A DNA stretch of 64,000 nt from JABMNT01 sp048262255. Lineage in GTDB: Bacteria; Pseudomonadota; Alphaproteobacteria; Rhodospirillales; Casp-alpha2. This document shows, piece after piece, positions 26,128-34,671 of the stretch. Under the pieces are notes generated by a model. The model did no database searches. It was not told the DNA's origin and saw only the letters and a program-made list of their open reading frames with translations. Within the stretch, counting starts at the first letter, position 1. Every line of letters starts with the position of its first letter. Where the stretch lies: contig JBLXFH010000006.1 in the NCBI GenBank assembly GCA_048262255.1, forward strand, positions 62,001 through 126,000, in the 5' to 3' direction. The translations under genes and the position numbers were made by a program.

Positions 26128-26790
26128 ATGGCGACAGATACCAGTGCAGATCAAAATATTCAGGACAGGCTTTCCTCCTTGCGTTCAGCGCATGGGGAAT
26201 TAGTCAAAGTATCTGAAATATCCGGCGTAGTGGAAAGTATTATGGCCACTATGAAGGGGGATTTATCGGCGGATGACTTGGAGCTCTATAACGAGCTACA
26301 AGCCCTGGCCATTTATATTCATGACGCCAAGTCCGATATTGCGGCATTGCGCCCCGATGAGGTTCGCGACGAGTATTTGCCGACAGCTTCCGATGAACTG
26401 GATGCGATTGTTATGGCGACGGAAAAAGCCACTAACACCATTATGGATGCCACGGAACAGGTAGAGGCCGTAATGGAGACTTTGGACGGTGAGCAGGCCG
26501 AAAAGCTCATGGAAGCCACAACCAATATTTATGAAGCCTGTGGGTTTCAGGACATAACGGGTCAGCGCATCACAAAAGTCGTGAAGGCCTTGAAGGATAT
26601 TGAAGAGAAGATTGATGCTCTGGTGATGGCTTTCGGGAGCGAGATCGACAAGGTCAAGGCCAACGAGCCGAAACAGGATGCAATATCTCCGGATGCGCCA
26701 TCGGATGAGGACCTGCTCGGTGGTCCCCAGCAGGAAGGGGAAGCTGCGACACAGGAAGAAATAGACGCGCTTCTCGCCAGCTTCGACTAG
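26128..26790 (+). CDS. cheZ: CheY-P phosphatase CheZ
   Basis: CheZ removes the phosphate from CheY-P. The 220-aa protein has the long helical core and the active-site motif ACGFQDITGQRITK (Asp142, Gln146, matching Asp143 and Gln147 of the Escherichia coli enzyme). A flexible acidic linker leads to the C-terminal tail QEEIDALLASFD. This closely resembles the CheY-docking peptide of FliM in the same cluster and is the tail expected to tether CheY. It starts 54 bases after cheY. Confidence 0.95.
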   Translation: MATDTSADQNIQDRLSSLRSAHGELVKVSEISGVVESIMATMKGDLSADDLELYNELQALAIYIHDAKSDIAALRPDEVRDEYLPTASDELDAIVMATEKATNTIMDATEQVEAVMETLDGEQAEKLMEATTNIYEACGFQDITGQRITKVVKALKDIEEKIDALVMAFGSEIDKVKANEPKQDAISPDAPSDEDLLGGPQQEGEAATQEEIDALLASFD

Positions 26791-26794
26791 ATTT

Positions 26795-27481
26795 ATGGAC
26801 GATCATCCGGCCATCCCATTTATTCCGGCATCGGATAAAGGCCGTGATGGCCCAAGCATCTCTCTGTTTCTATCCTTATTTTTACTGATTCTGGCGTTTT
26901 TCATCCTTCTTGTCGCAATCTCCACTTTTGAAGATGTGAAATCCCAAGCCGTCATGGATAGCCTGACCTCAACATTTACGACGGTTTTGCCGACCCAATC
27001 CGACCCGACGGAATTTACCGCAAAAGACGGCGATATTATCGCAGGACAGCAGTTTCAGGATCAGGTGACCGATATTTTTTCAGCAGCGATGTCCGTCGCC
27101 AAAGTTGAAGTGGTCCAGCCTGGCAAAAAAATGCGTGTCTCTTTTCCCATAAATTCGATGTTTGTAAACGCCAGTTCCGATCTGCGACCGGTATCAATCC
27201 CGCTGCTCGACCGGATTGTGGCGGCCTTGAGCAGCCCGCCAACCGGACTTAAATACGACATGGAGTTTGTCGTTGGCACCAATTACCTGAAAGGTCGGGA
27301 GTTGCCGGTTCAACAGAATCTGGAACTGTCACGGGCGGGTAGTTTTGCTAGGGAGATGGCACGTCGGGGCGTGCCGCCCAACAGCATTGCGGTTGGAATT
27401 GAACCCGCTGATCCCAAGCGGGCAAATGTCTGGTTCTATGTGCGCGAGGAATCGCTATCCGGGGCCCTATCCGGACAATAA
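26795..27481 (+). CDS. MotB-like protein lacking the channel aspartate
   Basis: A 228-aa protein with a short cytoplasmic tail, one transmembrane helix (residues ~21-42, SISLFLSLFLLILAFFILLV) and a periplasmic OmpA/MotB-like domain. The domain includes RVSFPINSMFVNASSDLRP, LPVQQNLELSRAGSFARE and a late GIEP segment. Aligning the AFF of the helix with MotB puts Ser27 where the proton-carrying aspartate belongs, so it should not conduct ions by itself. It starts 4 bases after cheZ and is followed by a second MotB-like gene. It may be a structural partner of a stator or a peptidoglycan anchor. Confidence 0.8.
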   Translation: MDDHPAIPFIPASDKGRDGPSISLFLSLFLLILAFFILLVAISTFEDVKSQAVMDSLTSTFTTVLPTQSDPTEFTAKDGDIIAGQQFQDQVTDIFSAAMSVAKVEVVQPGKKMRVSFPINSMFVNASSDLRPVSIPLLDRIVAALSSPPTGLKYDMEFVVGTNYLKGRELPVQQNLELSRAGSFAREMARRGVPPNSIAVGIEPADPKRANVWFYVREESLSGALSGQ

Positions 27482-27634
27482 GCTTGCCGCAAAGCCCTGT
27501 GGCTCAGGAAGTTGCTAACCAAACATTAAAGGAATGGGCGTAAATCCTTGTAATAGGGTATAATCGCCAACAGCAGGGGTTGAGGGCAGGGAGTCTTCAA
27601 GCCAGCTGTTGGTATGCAATATAGGATCGTAAGT

Positions 27635-28384
27635 ATGGTCGTTCGGTCTGCCCGATACCGCCCGAGACAAACCGAGGTCATTGGCTGGGAAGCCACGGAT
27701 GATAAGGCTTCCAGTAGGGCGTGGTTGATCACGTTTACAGATCTGGTGTCCTTGTTGCTGACCTTTTTTGTGATGCTGTTTGCCATGTCGAATGTGAAAC
27801 TGGATGAATGGAAAAACATTTCCGATTCTCTCTCACAAACGTTGCGTCCAACAACGGAACCCCAAGTCAAGGCGGTTACAGCAACATTCAATATTGGGAC
27901 AATCTATAGAAAAGAAGCGATTGATCTGGATTATTTGTCTTCTATTTTGGTGGAAAACATTGCCCGAACGGAGGGCCTTCTCGGGACCCGCGTCACGTTG
28001 TATGAAGATCGGCTGGTGGTGACGCTGCCGGGAGACCTCTTGTTCCAGGGGGAGCAGGCGGTGATGTCGGCTGCGGCGCAAAGTGCGCTGTTTATTCTGG
28101 GCGGGGTGTTTCAGAATATCGGGAACGAGATTGGGGTTAATGGTTATTCGGACCTGCAGCTTGCAGCGGGCAGCGCATATTCCTCAAACTGGGAACTCTC
28201 AACAAGCCGGGCGGTCGCTGTCGCCAATGCATTAGGCCAGGCAGGATACCAGGATAAGATCACGGCCCTTGGGTTCGCCGATAATGGGTTTCAAACGATA
28301 TCCAGCTTGCCCGTAACGCAACGCCAGGCGCTGGGGCGGCGCATAGAGATTGTCGTATTACCAACCGTTCGGGCGGAGGATTGA
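27635..28384 (+). CDS. motB: MotB-like stator protein with channel aspartate
   Basis: A 249-aa protein from ATG 27,635 (AGGA 8 bases upstream; an ATG 21 bases earlier has no ribosome site). Its membrane helix AWLITFTDLVSLLLTFFVML carries the conserved aspartate (Asp36) with correct spacing to TFF. The periplasmic OmpA-like domain shows LPGDLLFQGEQAVMSAAAQS, SNWELSTSRAVAVANALGQA and GRRIEIVVL. It is therefore a plausible ion-conducting B subunit, but no motA lies nearby. Its stop codon overlaps the start of the next gene by one base (TGATG). Confidence 0.82.
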   Translation: MVVRSARYRPRQTEVIGWEATDDKASSRAWLITFTDLVSLLLTFFVMLFAMSNVKLDEWKNISDSLSQTLRPTTEPQVKAVTATFNIGTIYRKEAIDLDYLSSILVENIARTEGLLGTRVTLYEDRLVVTLPGDLLFQGEQAVMSAAAQSALFILGGVFQNIGNEIGVNGYSDLQLAAGSAYSSNWELSTSRAVAVANALGQAGYQDKITALGFADNGFQTISSLPVTQRQALGRRIEIVVLPTVRAED

Positions 28385-31300
28385 TGCTGAGGATTTGTCT
28401 CATTGCAGTCGTTCTGTTAGGAGGGCTTGTACCCGCCTTTACGGCGGCGGATGAGGTTGGTGTCCGTGTTGCCAATCGGGCAGATTATGGACGTATTATG
28501 TTCCTGTGGCCATCTCCGGTTACTCATCAGCTTCAAATTGAGAACAAACAGCTGATTATCCGGTTTGGTCGGCCGATCTCGGCGTCATTCGAGCGTGTGC
28601 GCGGCGCGCTTGGTAAGTATGTGCGCTCCGTTGAAAACCTGCCGGACGGACGTAGTGTTCAATTCGAGCTGAATGAGGCTTACGAAGCTTACAGCTATGA
28701 TTCCGGTTCGGCGGTTATTCTTGAGATCGCCAGTCTGCCGGGCTCAAAAGCAGATGACGTGACGGATAGGGCCGTGCGCTCGTCGACTGACGGCATTGAG
28801 ACATCGGATACGAAATCCTTTGCGCAAGCCGCGCAACAGCCAGCCGAACTTCCGGATATTGGTGTCCGCTCGGGTGAACACGCCGACTATACCCGGCTGG
28901 TTTTCGATTGGCCGAATACGGTTCCTTATACGTTCGAGCAGACAGACGGGGCTGTTGTTCTGCATTTCAAACAGGCGGCCAATCTGGGGCTTTCCCGGAT
29001 ACAACAGGATCCGCCCCGGTTCGTCGGCCAGATCCAGTTTCTTGTGGATGCTGATGGGGCACACGTTGCCATTGCGATTCCAAAAACCGCTTCAGCCAAG
29101 CACTTCCTGTCGGGCCCGAAAGTGGTTGTGGACATCGGCGCGCCGACCGGGGATGCGGCCATTGCTGACCTGCCGCAAGGCTTGCTGGAGCCAAAATCGG
29201 TTCCTGGAACCGGACCGGACGCCGAAGTTGTGACCAATGATGGCCCTCCGGCAGAGCCACCGACACCTGCTGAAGCACCTGAGGTCGCATCGGCTTTGCC
29301 AGAAGCAAAAGAAGCCAGTGCAGAGAAGCCCGCTGCTACTGGAGCCACAACGACGGCAACTGGTGATGCGACCGTTCCTGCAAGTCCGGGCGGGCCGACC
29401 CCTTTGGTTGCGGCAAACCGGCAAACATCCAGCCAGGTCTCGCGAAGCGGCACGGCACCGGGAGCACCGGCAGCACCGGCAGCCGTCAGTGGCAACACCG
29501 GAGCCCCAGGTGAGGGGACCACGCTGAAGTTCGACTGGACGGAACCGGTTGCCGCAGCAGTTTTCAGACGTGTCGGCTATTTATGGGTTGTTTTTGACAA
29601 GGCGACAACGGTCGATGTTGCTGCATTGGAACAGGCTGGTGCAGGTATGGTCGGATCCGTTCAGCAATTGGCGGCAACAAGCGGAACCGTACTGCGCATG
29701 GCGACACCAAGAGAAGTCAATCCGTCCTTGTCCCGATCCGGCCTCAGCTGGTTGTTGAACTTCAGAAATCAGGACTTTGAGGTGCGCACGCCGATCAGCG
29801 TTGATGCACAGCCGAATTCTCCGGCAGGAGCGCGCATTTTTCTACCTGTGCCGGAGCCCGGGACGCCGATTGGCGTCACAGACCCGGATGTCGGAGATAA
29901 TATCGTTATCGTTCCCACCATCCCCCTCGGTCATGGCGTGGCCCAAGCCTATACCTTCCCGGAAGTCCGGGTTTTAAAATCCATGCAGGGAGTTGTCGTC
30001 GTCCCAATTACCGACAATCTGCGTGTGCGTCCTTTGCGTCAGGGTGTTGAATTGGCAAGTTCGGTGCCGCTCAGTCTGAGTTCGGTTTCTGCAGAACTTG
30101 CCGCTGAATCGAAGCTTGGCGCACTCGGTCCGGTGTCGCGCATTCTTGACCTTGAAAAATGGAAGCTTCCCGATGCGGCGGCTTTCATAAAACGCAAACA
30201 GGAACTGGAAGCCGAGATCGCAACAGCGGAGGGAGATGCCAACAAGCAGGACATCCGGTTTGAATTGGCGCGGTTCTATTTCGCCCATGCTTATGCCGCG
30301 GAGGCGATGGCGGTACTCCGCCTGATGTCGGAAGTGGAGCCGGAAATTGAAGACACGGCCGAATTCCGTTTGATCCGGGGCGGGTCCAAATTCCTGATGC
30401 ATCGCTATACCGAAGCGGTTGATGATTTGGGTCACCCGAGTCTTGATGATGCAGATGAAGGGGCTTTCTGGCGGGCGGCAGTCATTGCCAAAACCGGTGA
30501 GACCATTGCCGCTGCTCATGAATTGCGCCGGACGGGGAATATTACCCAGCCCTACCCGAAGGAATTACGCATCGTTATGACCACGCTGGCCACGGACGCC
30601 ATTGTTGATATTGGCGATATCGAGCAGGCCCAGAAGTATATAGAGACGCTAAAACTTCTCGAGCCGACAACTAACCAACTTGCGGAAATCAATTTTGTTG
30701 ATGGCAAACTTCTGGAAGTTGGTGGAGACGAAGAAGGGGCCATCGCCAAGTGGGAAGAGGTTCTCGAAGTTGATAACCGCCCAACCCGATACAAGGCTAC
30801 CATGGCCCGTCAGGACATGCTGTTGAAATTGGGACGCATGGAAATACCGGAAGCCATCGAGGAGCTTGAGCAACTGCGCTATATCTGGCGGGGAGATGAG
30901 GATGAGTTCAATCTGCTAAGGCGTCTCGGCGGGCTTTATCTTGACGCCGGTATCTATCGGAACGGATTGGAAGCCCTGCGCCAGGCGGCGACCTATTATC
31001 GGGACAATGAAAACGCACCGGCGGTGACCCAGCAAATGTCGGATACATTCAATTTCCTTTATCTGGAAAACGGTGCCGACAGTATGCCACCGGTCACGGC
31101 CATTGCGATTTATGAGGAATTTAAAGAGCTCACGCCTGCCGGCCGGCAAGGCGATGAGATGATCCGCAATCTGGCTGATCGTTTGGTAAAGGTGGATTTG
31201 CTGGATCAGGCTGCAGGGCTTTTACAGCAACAGGTCCAGTTCCGGCTGCAAGGTGTTGAAAAGGCGGAAGTCGGCATGAATCTCGCGCTGATTCATGCTC

Positions 31301-31926
31301 TGGCCACGGAACAGGAGAAGGTGCTCGAGACTCTGGACGCGACCGAGGTGCCGGATATGCCTGATGAACTGACTGCAAGTCGCCGTCATTTGCGGGCGCA
31401 ATCGATGATGCGCCTGAATCAGCGCGAAGAGGCCCTGATGTTGTTGAAAGACGACAAAAGTCTGGATGCGGATTTGATCCGTTCACAGCTATTTTGGGAG
31501 CAGAATGACTGGAAGAATGCAGCCTTGTCGCTGCTCAACGTCGTTCGCTCATCAAATATCCGGCCCGGCGACAATTTGACAGAGGATCAGGCGGCAAAAG
31601 TTCTTAATCTGGCGACGGCTTATACGCTAAGTGGCAATGAACGCGCAATTGCCCGCCTGCGCACTGATTATGCAGGCGCCATGTCGCGAACATCACTGAA
31701 AGAAGCCTTTGCTCTTGTTGCGGAGCCTTTGAGTCTGGGTATGATTGATCCCGGATCGATATCTGACCGGGTGAAAACAGTCACCAATTTCAGAACCTAT
31801 CTGGACAAATACAAAGAGCGCCTAAAGCAGGAACGGCTGAGCAATCTGGCGCGTGACGGCGCGATCCCGAGGGACAGCGTGCCGTCACCGGGCGCCTCAG
31901 CGGCAGACCCGCAAGCCGCCGGTTAG
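28384..31926 (+). CDS. Large secreted protein with beta-repeats and C-terminal TPRs
   Basis: 1180 aa starting at ATG 28,384, with a signal peptide (MLRICLIAVVLLGGLVPAF, cleavage near TAADE). Two similar beta modules begin VGVRVANRADYGRIMFLWP (~residue 23) and IGVRSGEHADYTRLVFDWP (~159), and a third, related module begins TLKFDWTEPV (~380). Their pattern recalls AMIN-like envelope domains. A Pro/Ala/Thr-rich linker lies between the second and third (~279-377). From ~600 to ~1100 the protein is helical with TPR-like repeats. Translation is coupled to the MotB gene, so a periplasmic role at the motor is likely. The family was not recognised. Its stop overlaps the converging MFS gene by 4 bases. 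Confidence 0.8.
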   Translation: MLRICLIAVVLLGGLVPAFTAADEVGVRVANRADYGRIMFLWPSPVTHQLQIENKQLIIRFGRPISASFERVRGALGKYVRSVENLPDGRSVQFELNEAYEAYSYDSGSAVILEIASLPGSKADDVTDRAVRSSTDGIETSDTKSFAQAAQQPAELPDIGVRSGEHADYTRLVFDWPNTVPYTFEQTDGAVVLHFKQAANLGLSRIQQDPPRFVGQIQFLVDADGAHVAIAIPKTASAKHFLSGPKVVVDIGAPTGDAAIADLPQGLLEPKSVPGTGPDAEVVTNDGPPAEPPTPAEAPEVASALPEAKEASAEKPAATGATTTATGDATVPASPGGPTPLVAANRQTSSQVSRSGTAPGAPAAPAAVSGNTGAPGEGTTLKFDWTEPVAAAVFRRVGYLWVVFDKATTVDVAALEQAGAGMVGSVQQLAATSGTVLRMATPREVNPSLSRSGLSWLLNFRNQDFEVRTPISVDAQPNSPAGARIFLPVPEPGTPIGVTDPDVGDNIVIVPTIPLGHGVAQAYTFPEVRVLKSMQGVVVVPITDNLRVRPLRQGVELASSVPLSLSSVSAELAAESKLGALGPVSRILDLEKWKLPDAAAFIKRKQELEAEIATAEGDANKQDIRFELARFYFAHAYAAEAMAVLRLMSEVEPEIEDTAEFRLIRGGSKFLMHRYTEAVDDLGHPSLDDADEGAFWRAAVIAKTGETIAAAHELRRTGNITQPYPKELRIVMTTLATDAIVDIGDIEQAQKYIETLKLLEPTTNQLAEINFVDGKLLEVGGDEEGAIAKWEEVLEVDNRPTRYKATMARQDMLLKLGRMEIPEAIEELEQLRYIWRGDEDEFNLLRRLGGLYLDAGIYRNGLEALRQAATYYRDNENAPAVTQQMSDTFNFLYLENGADSMPPVTAIAIYEEFKELTPAGRQGDEMIRNLADRLVKVDLLDQAAGLLQQQVQFRLQGVEKAEVGMNLALIHALATEQEKVLETLDATEVPDMPDELTASRRHLRAQSMMRLNQREEALMLLKDDKSLDADLIRSQLFWEQNDWKNAALSLLNVVRSSNIRPGDNLTEDQAAKVLNLATAYTLSGNERAIARLRTDYAGAMSRTSLKEAFALVAEPLSLGMIDPGSISDRVKTVTNFRTYLDKYKERLKQERLSNLARDGAIPRDSVPSPGASAADPQAAG

Positions 31927-33182
31927 GCCGGGCCGTTATTTGATGCGGCCATACTCTTGATCTGATCAAGACGGTCAATGCGTCGGATTGCCGGAAACAA
32001 ATGCATCCACAGGCCAGAGACCACCAGCGTCATGACACCGCCCACCAGAACGGCGGGAACGGTGCCGATGCCACCCGCCATCACACCGGCCCGGAAATCC
32101 CCCAGTTCGTTGGAGGCATTGATGGAGATGGCGTTGACGGCGCTGACCCGGCCGCGCATGTCGTCCGGCGTGGCGATCTGCACAAGGGTTTGGCGCACGT
32201 AAACACTGACCATATCCGCCGCGCCATAAGCCGCGAGGGCAGCCAGGGAAATCCAGAAGGTTTCGGACAGGCTGAAGACGGTGATCGAGAGGCCGAACAC
32301 GGCCAGAGAAAAGAACAGCATGGGGCCCATATAGCGCGGTGCGGCAATTTGCGTCAGCAGGATACCAACGACCAGGGAACCGACGCCAGGCATGGCCCGC
32401 ATGACGCCGAGGCCTGTTGGCCCCACATGCAATATGTCGCTGGCGAACACCGGCAGCAGCCCCATAACGCCGCCAAATAAGACAGCCAGCAGGTCGATGG
32501 TCACCGCACCAAGAACGATCTTGTTGTGCCAGATATAAGAAAATCCGCCGAGGACGGTTCTTAAATTGACCGGTTCTTTCGATTGGACCTTCAAATTGCC
32601 GCGTAAGAGCGACGCGGCGACGCCAGCCATGACGAACATCCCCAACGTGAAAATGTAAACGCCATCCCCAATGGCGGCAATCAGGAACCCGCCGAGCGCC
32701 GGTCCGGCCAATTGCGCAGCCTTGTTGGCCGATGAATAATAGGCAACGGCACTCGGGAACTGGTCCTTCGTCATCAGATTCGGCAACACAGCCTGACTTG
32801 CGGTATGATAAAAGGACCGGGCCGCGCCGTGTACGGCCAGAATGAGTAAAACCGGCCAGACTGTATCGACCTTGAACCAGAAGACAGCAATCAGCGCGGT
32901 GACGGACAAGGCATGCACAGTATTGCAGACAACGAGGATGTTTCGCCGGTCGAAACGGTCGGCTGCCATGCCAGCGACCAGAAACAGAACAAGGGCCGGC
33001 GCGAACTGGGCCAGACCGATCAGACCGAGATCCAGCGGATCGCCAGTGAGTTTATAGACATGCCAGCCTACGGCAACGGTCAGGGAATGGGTGGCGACCA
33101 CATTGCTGGTGCGGGCGCACATAAACAGCAGGAAGTTCCGGTTGCGCAGCAACGGCATTGTTTGGGAAGGATGGTCGGACAT
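31923..33182 (-). CDS. MFS transporter, EntS-like
   Basis: A 419-aa protein with about twelve hydrophobic helices and MFS motifs: GMAADRFDRRNILVVCNTVH after helix 2, RSFYHTASQAVLPNLM, and the central MRAMPGVGSLVVG. Pattern and length fit the MFS_3/EntS branch of efflux-type carriers. It follows the creatinase gene by 22 bases on the same strand, so both are probably one operon. Whether it exports a product or imports creatine is not visible. It converges on the large flagellar-locus gene with overlapping stops. Confidence 0.85.
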   Translation of the reverse strand: MSDHPSQTMPLLRNRNFLLFMCARTSNVVATHSLTVAVGWHVYKLTGDPLDLGLIGLAQFAPALVLFLVAGMAADRFDRRNILVVCNTVHALSVTALIAVFWFKVDTVWPVLLILAVHGAARSFYHTASQAVLPNLMTKDQFPSAVAYYSSANKAAQLAGPALGGFLIAAIGDGVYIFTLGMFVMAGVAASLLRGNLKVQSKEPVNLRTVLGGFSYIWHNKIVLGAVTIDLLAVLFGGVMGLLPVFASDILHVGPTGLGVMRAMPGVGSLVVGILLTQIAAPRYMGPMLFFSLAVFGLSITVFSLSETFWISLAALAAYGAADMVSVYVRQTLVQIATPDDMRGRVSAVNAISINASNELGDFRAGVMAGGIGTVPAVLVGGVMTLVVSGLWMHLFPAIRRIDRLDQIKSMAASNNGPA

Positions 33183-33204
33183 TCAGGGGCGGTTTCGGAT
33201 GAGA

Positions 33205-34407
33205 TCAGGAGCGAACGATGTTGTGTTCCGGTCCGAACGGGAATTTTGTGATGTTTTCGGCGCCGGTTTCGGTAATCACCAATATATCATGTTCGCGGTA
33301 TCCGCCAGCCCCTGGCAACCCTTCAGGCAACATGATCATTGGCTCCATGGAGACGACCATTCCCGGAACCAGCACCGTTTCGATATCTTCGCGCAGTTCC
33401 AGTCCCGCCTCCCGACCGTAATAGTGACTGAGAACGCCAAAGGAATGGCCGTATCCGAAGGTTCGGTATTGCAGGAGATCGTGGGATTTGTAGATTTCGT
33501 TCAGTTCGAGCGCTATGTCACAGCACCGTACGCCGGGGCGAATGATCTCCAGCCCGCGTTTATGGACCTCCACATTCGCCTGCCAGTGTCGCATATGGGC
33601 ATCGGAACAGTTTTCCGAAAACAGTGTCCGCTCCAGCGCCGTATAATAACCGGCAATCATCGGAAAGCAGTTGAGGCTCAGGATGTCTCCTGCTTCGATT
33701 TTACGGCTGGTGACCGGATTGTGCGCGCCGTCGGTGTTAATGCCCGACTGAAACCAGGTCCAGCTGTCCATAAGTTCCGCTTCCGGAAACCGTTTCGCAA
33801 TTTCACGAACCATGGTCTGTGTCGAATGCAAGGCGATTTCATATTCCGGAACACCGACGCCAATGGCGTCGCGGCAGGCGGCACCACCCAAATCAGCAAT
33901 GGCGGCGCCTTGCTTGATCAGGGCAATCTCCTCAGCTGACTTGATCATGCGCATTTTCATGGCTGGTGCTGAAATATCAATAAATCGGGTGTTAGGGAGT
34001 GCGGCCTTCAGTTTCCCCATGTTGAGAAGGTTGATATGATCAAACTCGATACCAACGATGCCACCCGCCGGTATCAGCTTTTGCAGGGCTCTGAAGTAGT
34101 TGTCGCGCTGCCAGTCCGTATAAATCAGGTTGTCGCCGGTGCTGCGTCGCCATGGCTGGCCTCCGTCAATATTGGCAGAAACCGTAGTCGCTTGCTCGGC
34201 GCTGACCACATGCGCGTAAAAACGGCCAAAATGGCAGTACAGGAAATCCGAATAATAATTGATATTGTGGTAGGAACTGAACAGGACGTGGTCGATATCC
34301 TGCTCGTTCATATGGTTCCGGAGTGTCGTCAGGCGGCGGTCGTACTCGTTTTTGCTAAAGGTGTTTTTGGCCGATTCACCGTTATGGATTTCAATGACGG
34401 GTTCCAT
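33205..34407 (-). CDS. Creatinase (creatine amidinohydrolase)
   Basis: Creatinase hydrolyses creatine to sarcosine and urea. The 400-aa protein has the pita-bread fold of M24 proteins. It matches characterised Pseudomonas creatinase closely in FSSYHNINYYSDFLYC, ANIDGGQPWRR, SGINTDGAHNPVTSRK (catalytic His229), LNCFPMIAGYYTALERTLF (Glu259) and VSMEPMIMLPEGLPGAGGYR (Glu355). The metal ligands of true M24 peptidases are absent, as in creatinase. No creatininase, sarcosine oxidase or urease gene is in the window. The MFS gene downstream may supply transport. Confidence 0.94.
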   Translation of the reverse strand: MEPVIEIHNGESAKNTFSKNEYDRRLTTLRNHMNEQDIDHVLFSSYHNINYYSDFLYCHFGRFYAHVVSAEQATTVSANIDGGQPWRRSTGDNLIYTDWQRDNYFRALQKLIPAGGIVGIEFDHINLLNMGKLKAALPNTRFIDISAPAMKMRMIKSAEEIALIKQGAAIADLGGAACRDAIGVGVPEYEIALHSTQTMVREIAKRFPEAELMDSWTWFQSGINTDGAHNPVTSRKIEAGDILSLNCFPMIAGYYTALERTLFSENCSDAHMRHWQANVEVHKRGLEIIRPGVRCCDIALELNEIYKSHDLLQYRTFGYGHSFGVLSHYYGREAGLELREDIETVLVPGMVVSMEPMIMLPEGLPGAGGYREHDILVITETGAENITKFPFGPEHNIVRS

Positions 34408-34671
34408 TGGAGTTCCCTTAAAAGGAATAAGAGGTCAATTCGCTTGGCAGGTTCGCCACCATATTCCTGTATAACCTGTTCAACGGCCAGAATATTGTGC
34501 TTTTTCAGTGAAATCGGGGAATTATGTCAAAATGCACGGACATTCTTCCACACGGGATGCATCGAACCTTGAATGTCAGGGGTTATTGAGCAATATTTCC
34601 AGAGTGCTGGTACAGACCGCATGAGCTACGCGAAGCTGACCTGAGTTCGTTTATTCGTAAGGTATTCCAAT

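Noticed and set aside
33205..34407. M24 protein as a prolidase or the DMSP lyase DddP
   Set aside because: The metal ligands of peptidases are missing, and long stretches match creatinase, including the catalytic histidine context.
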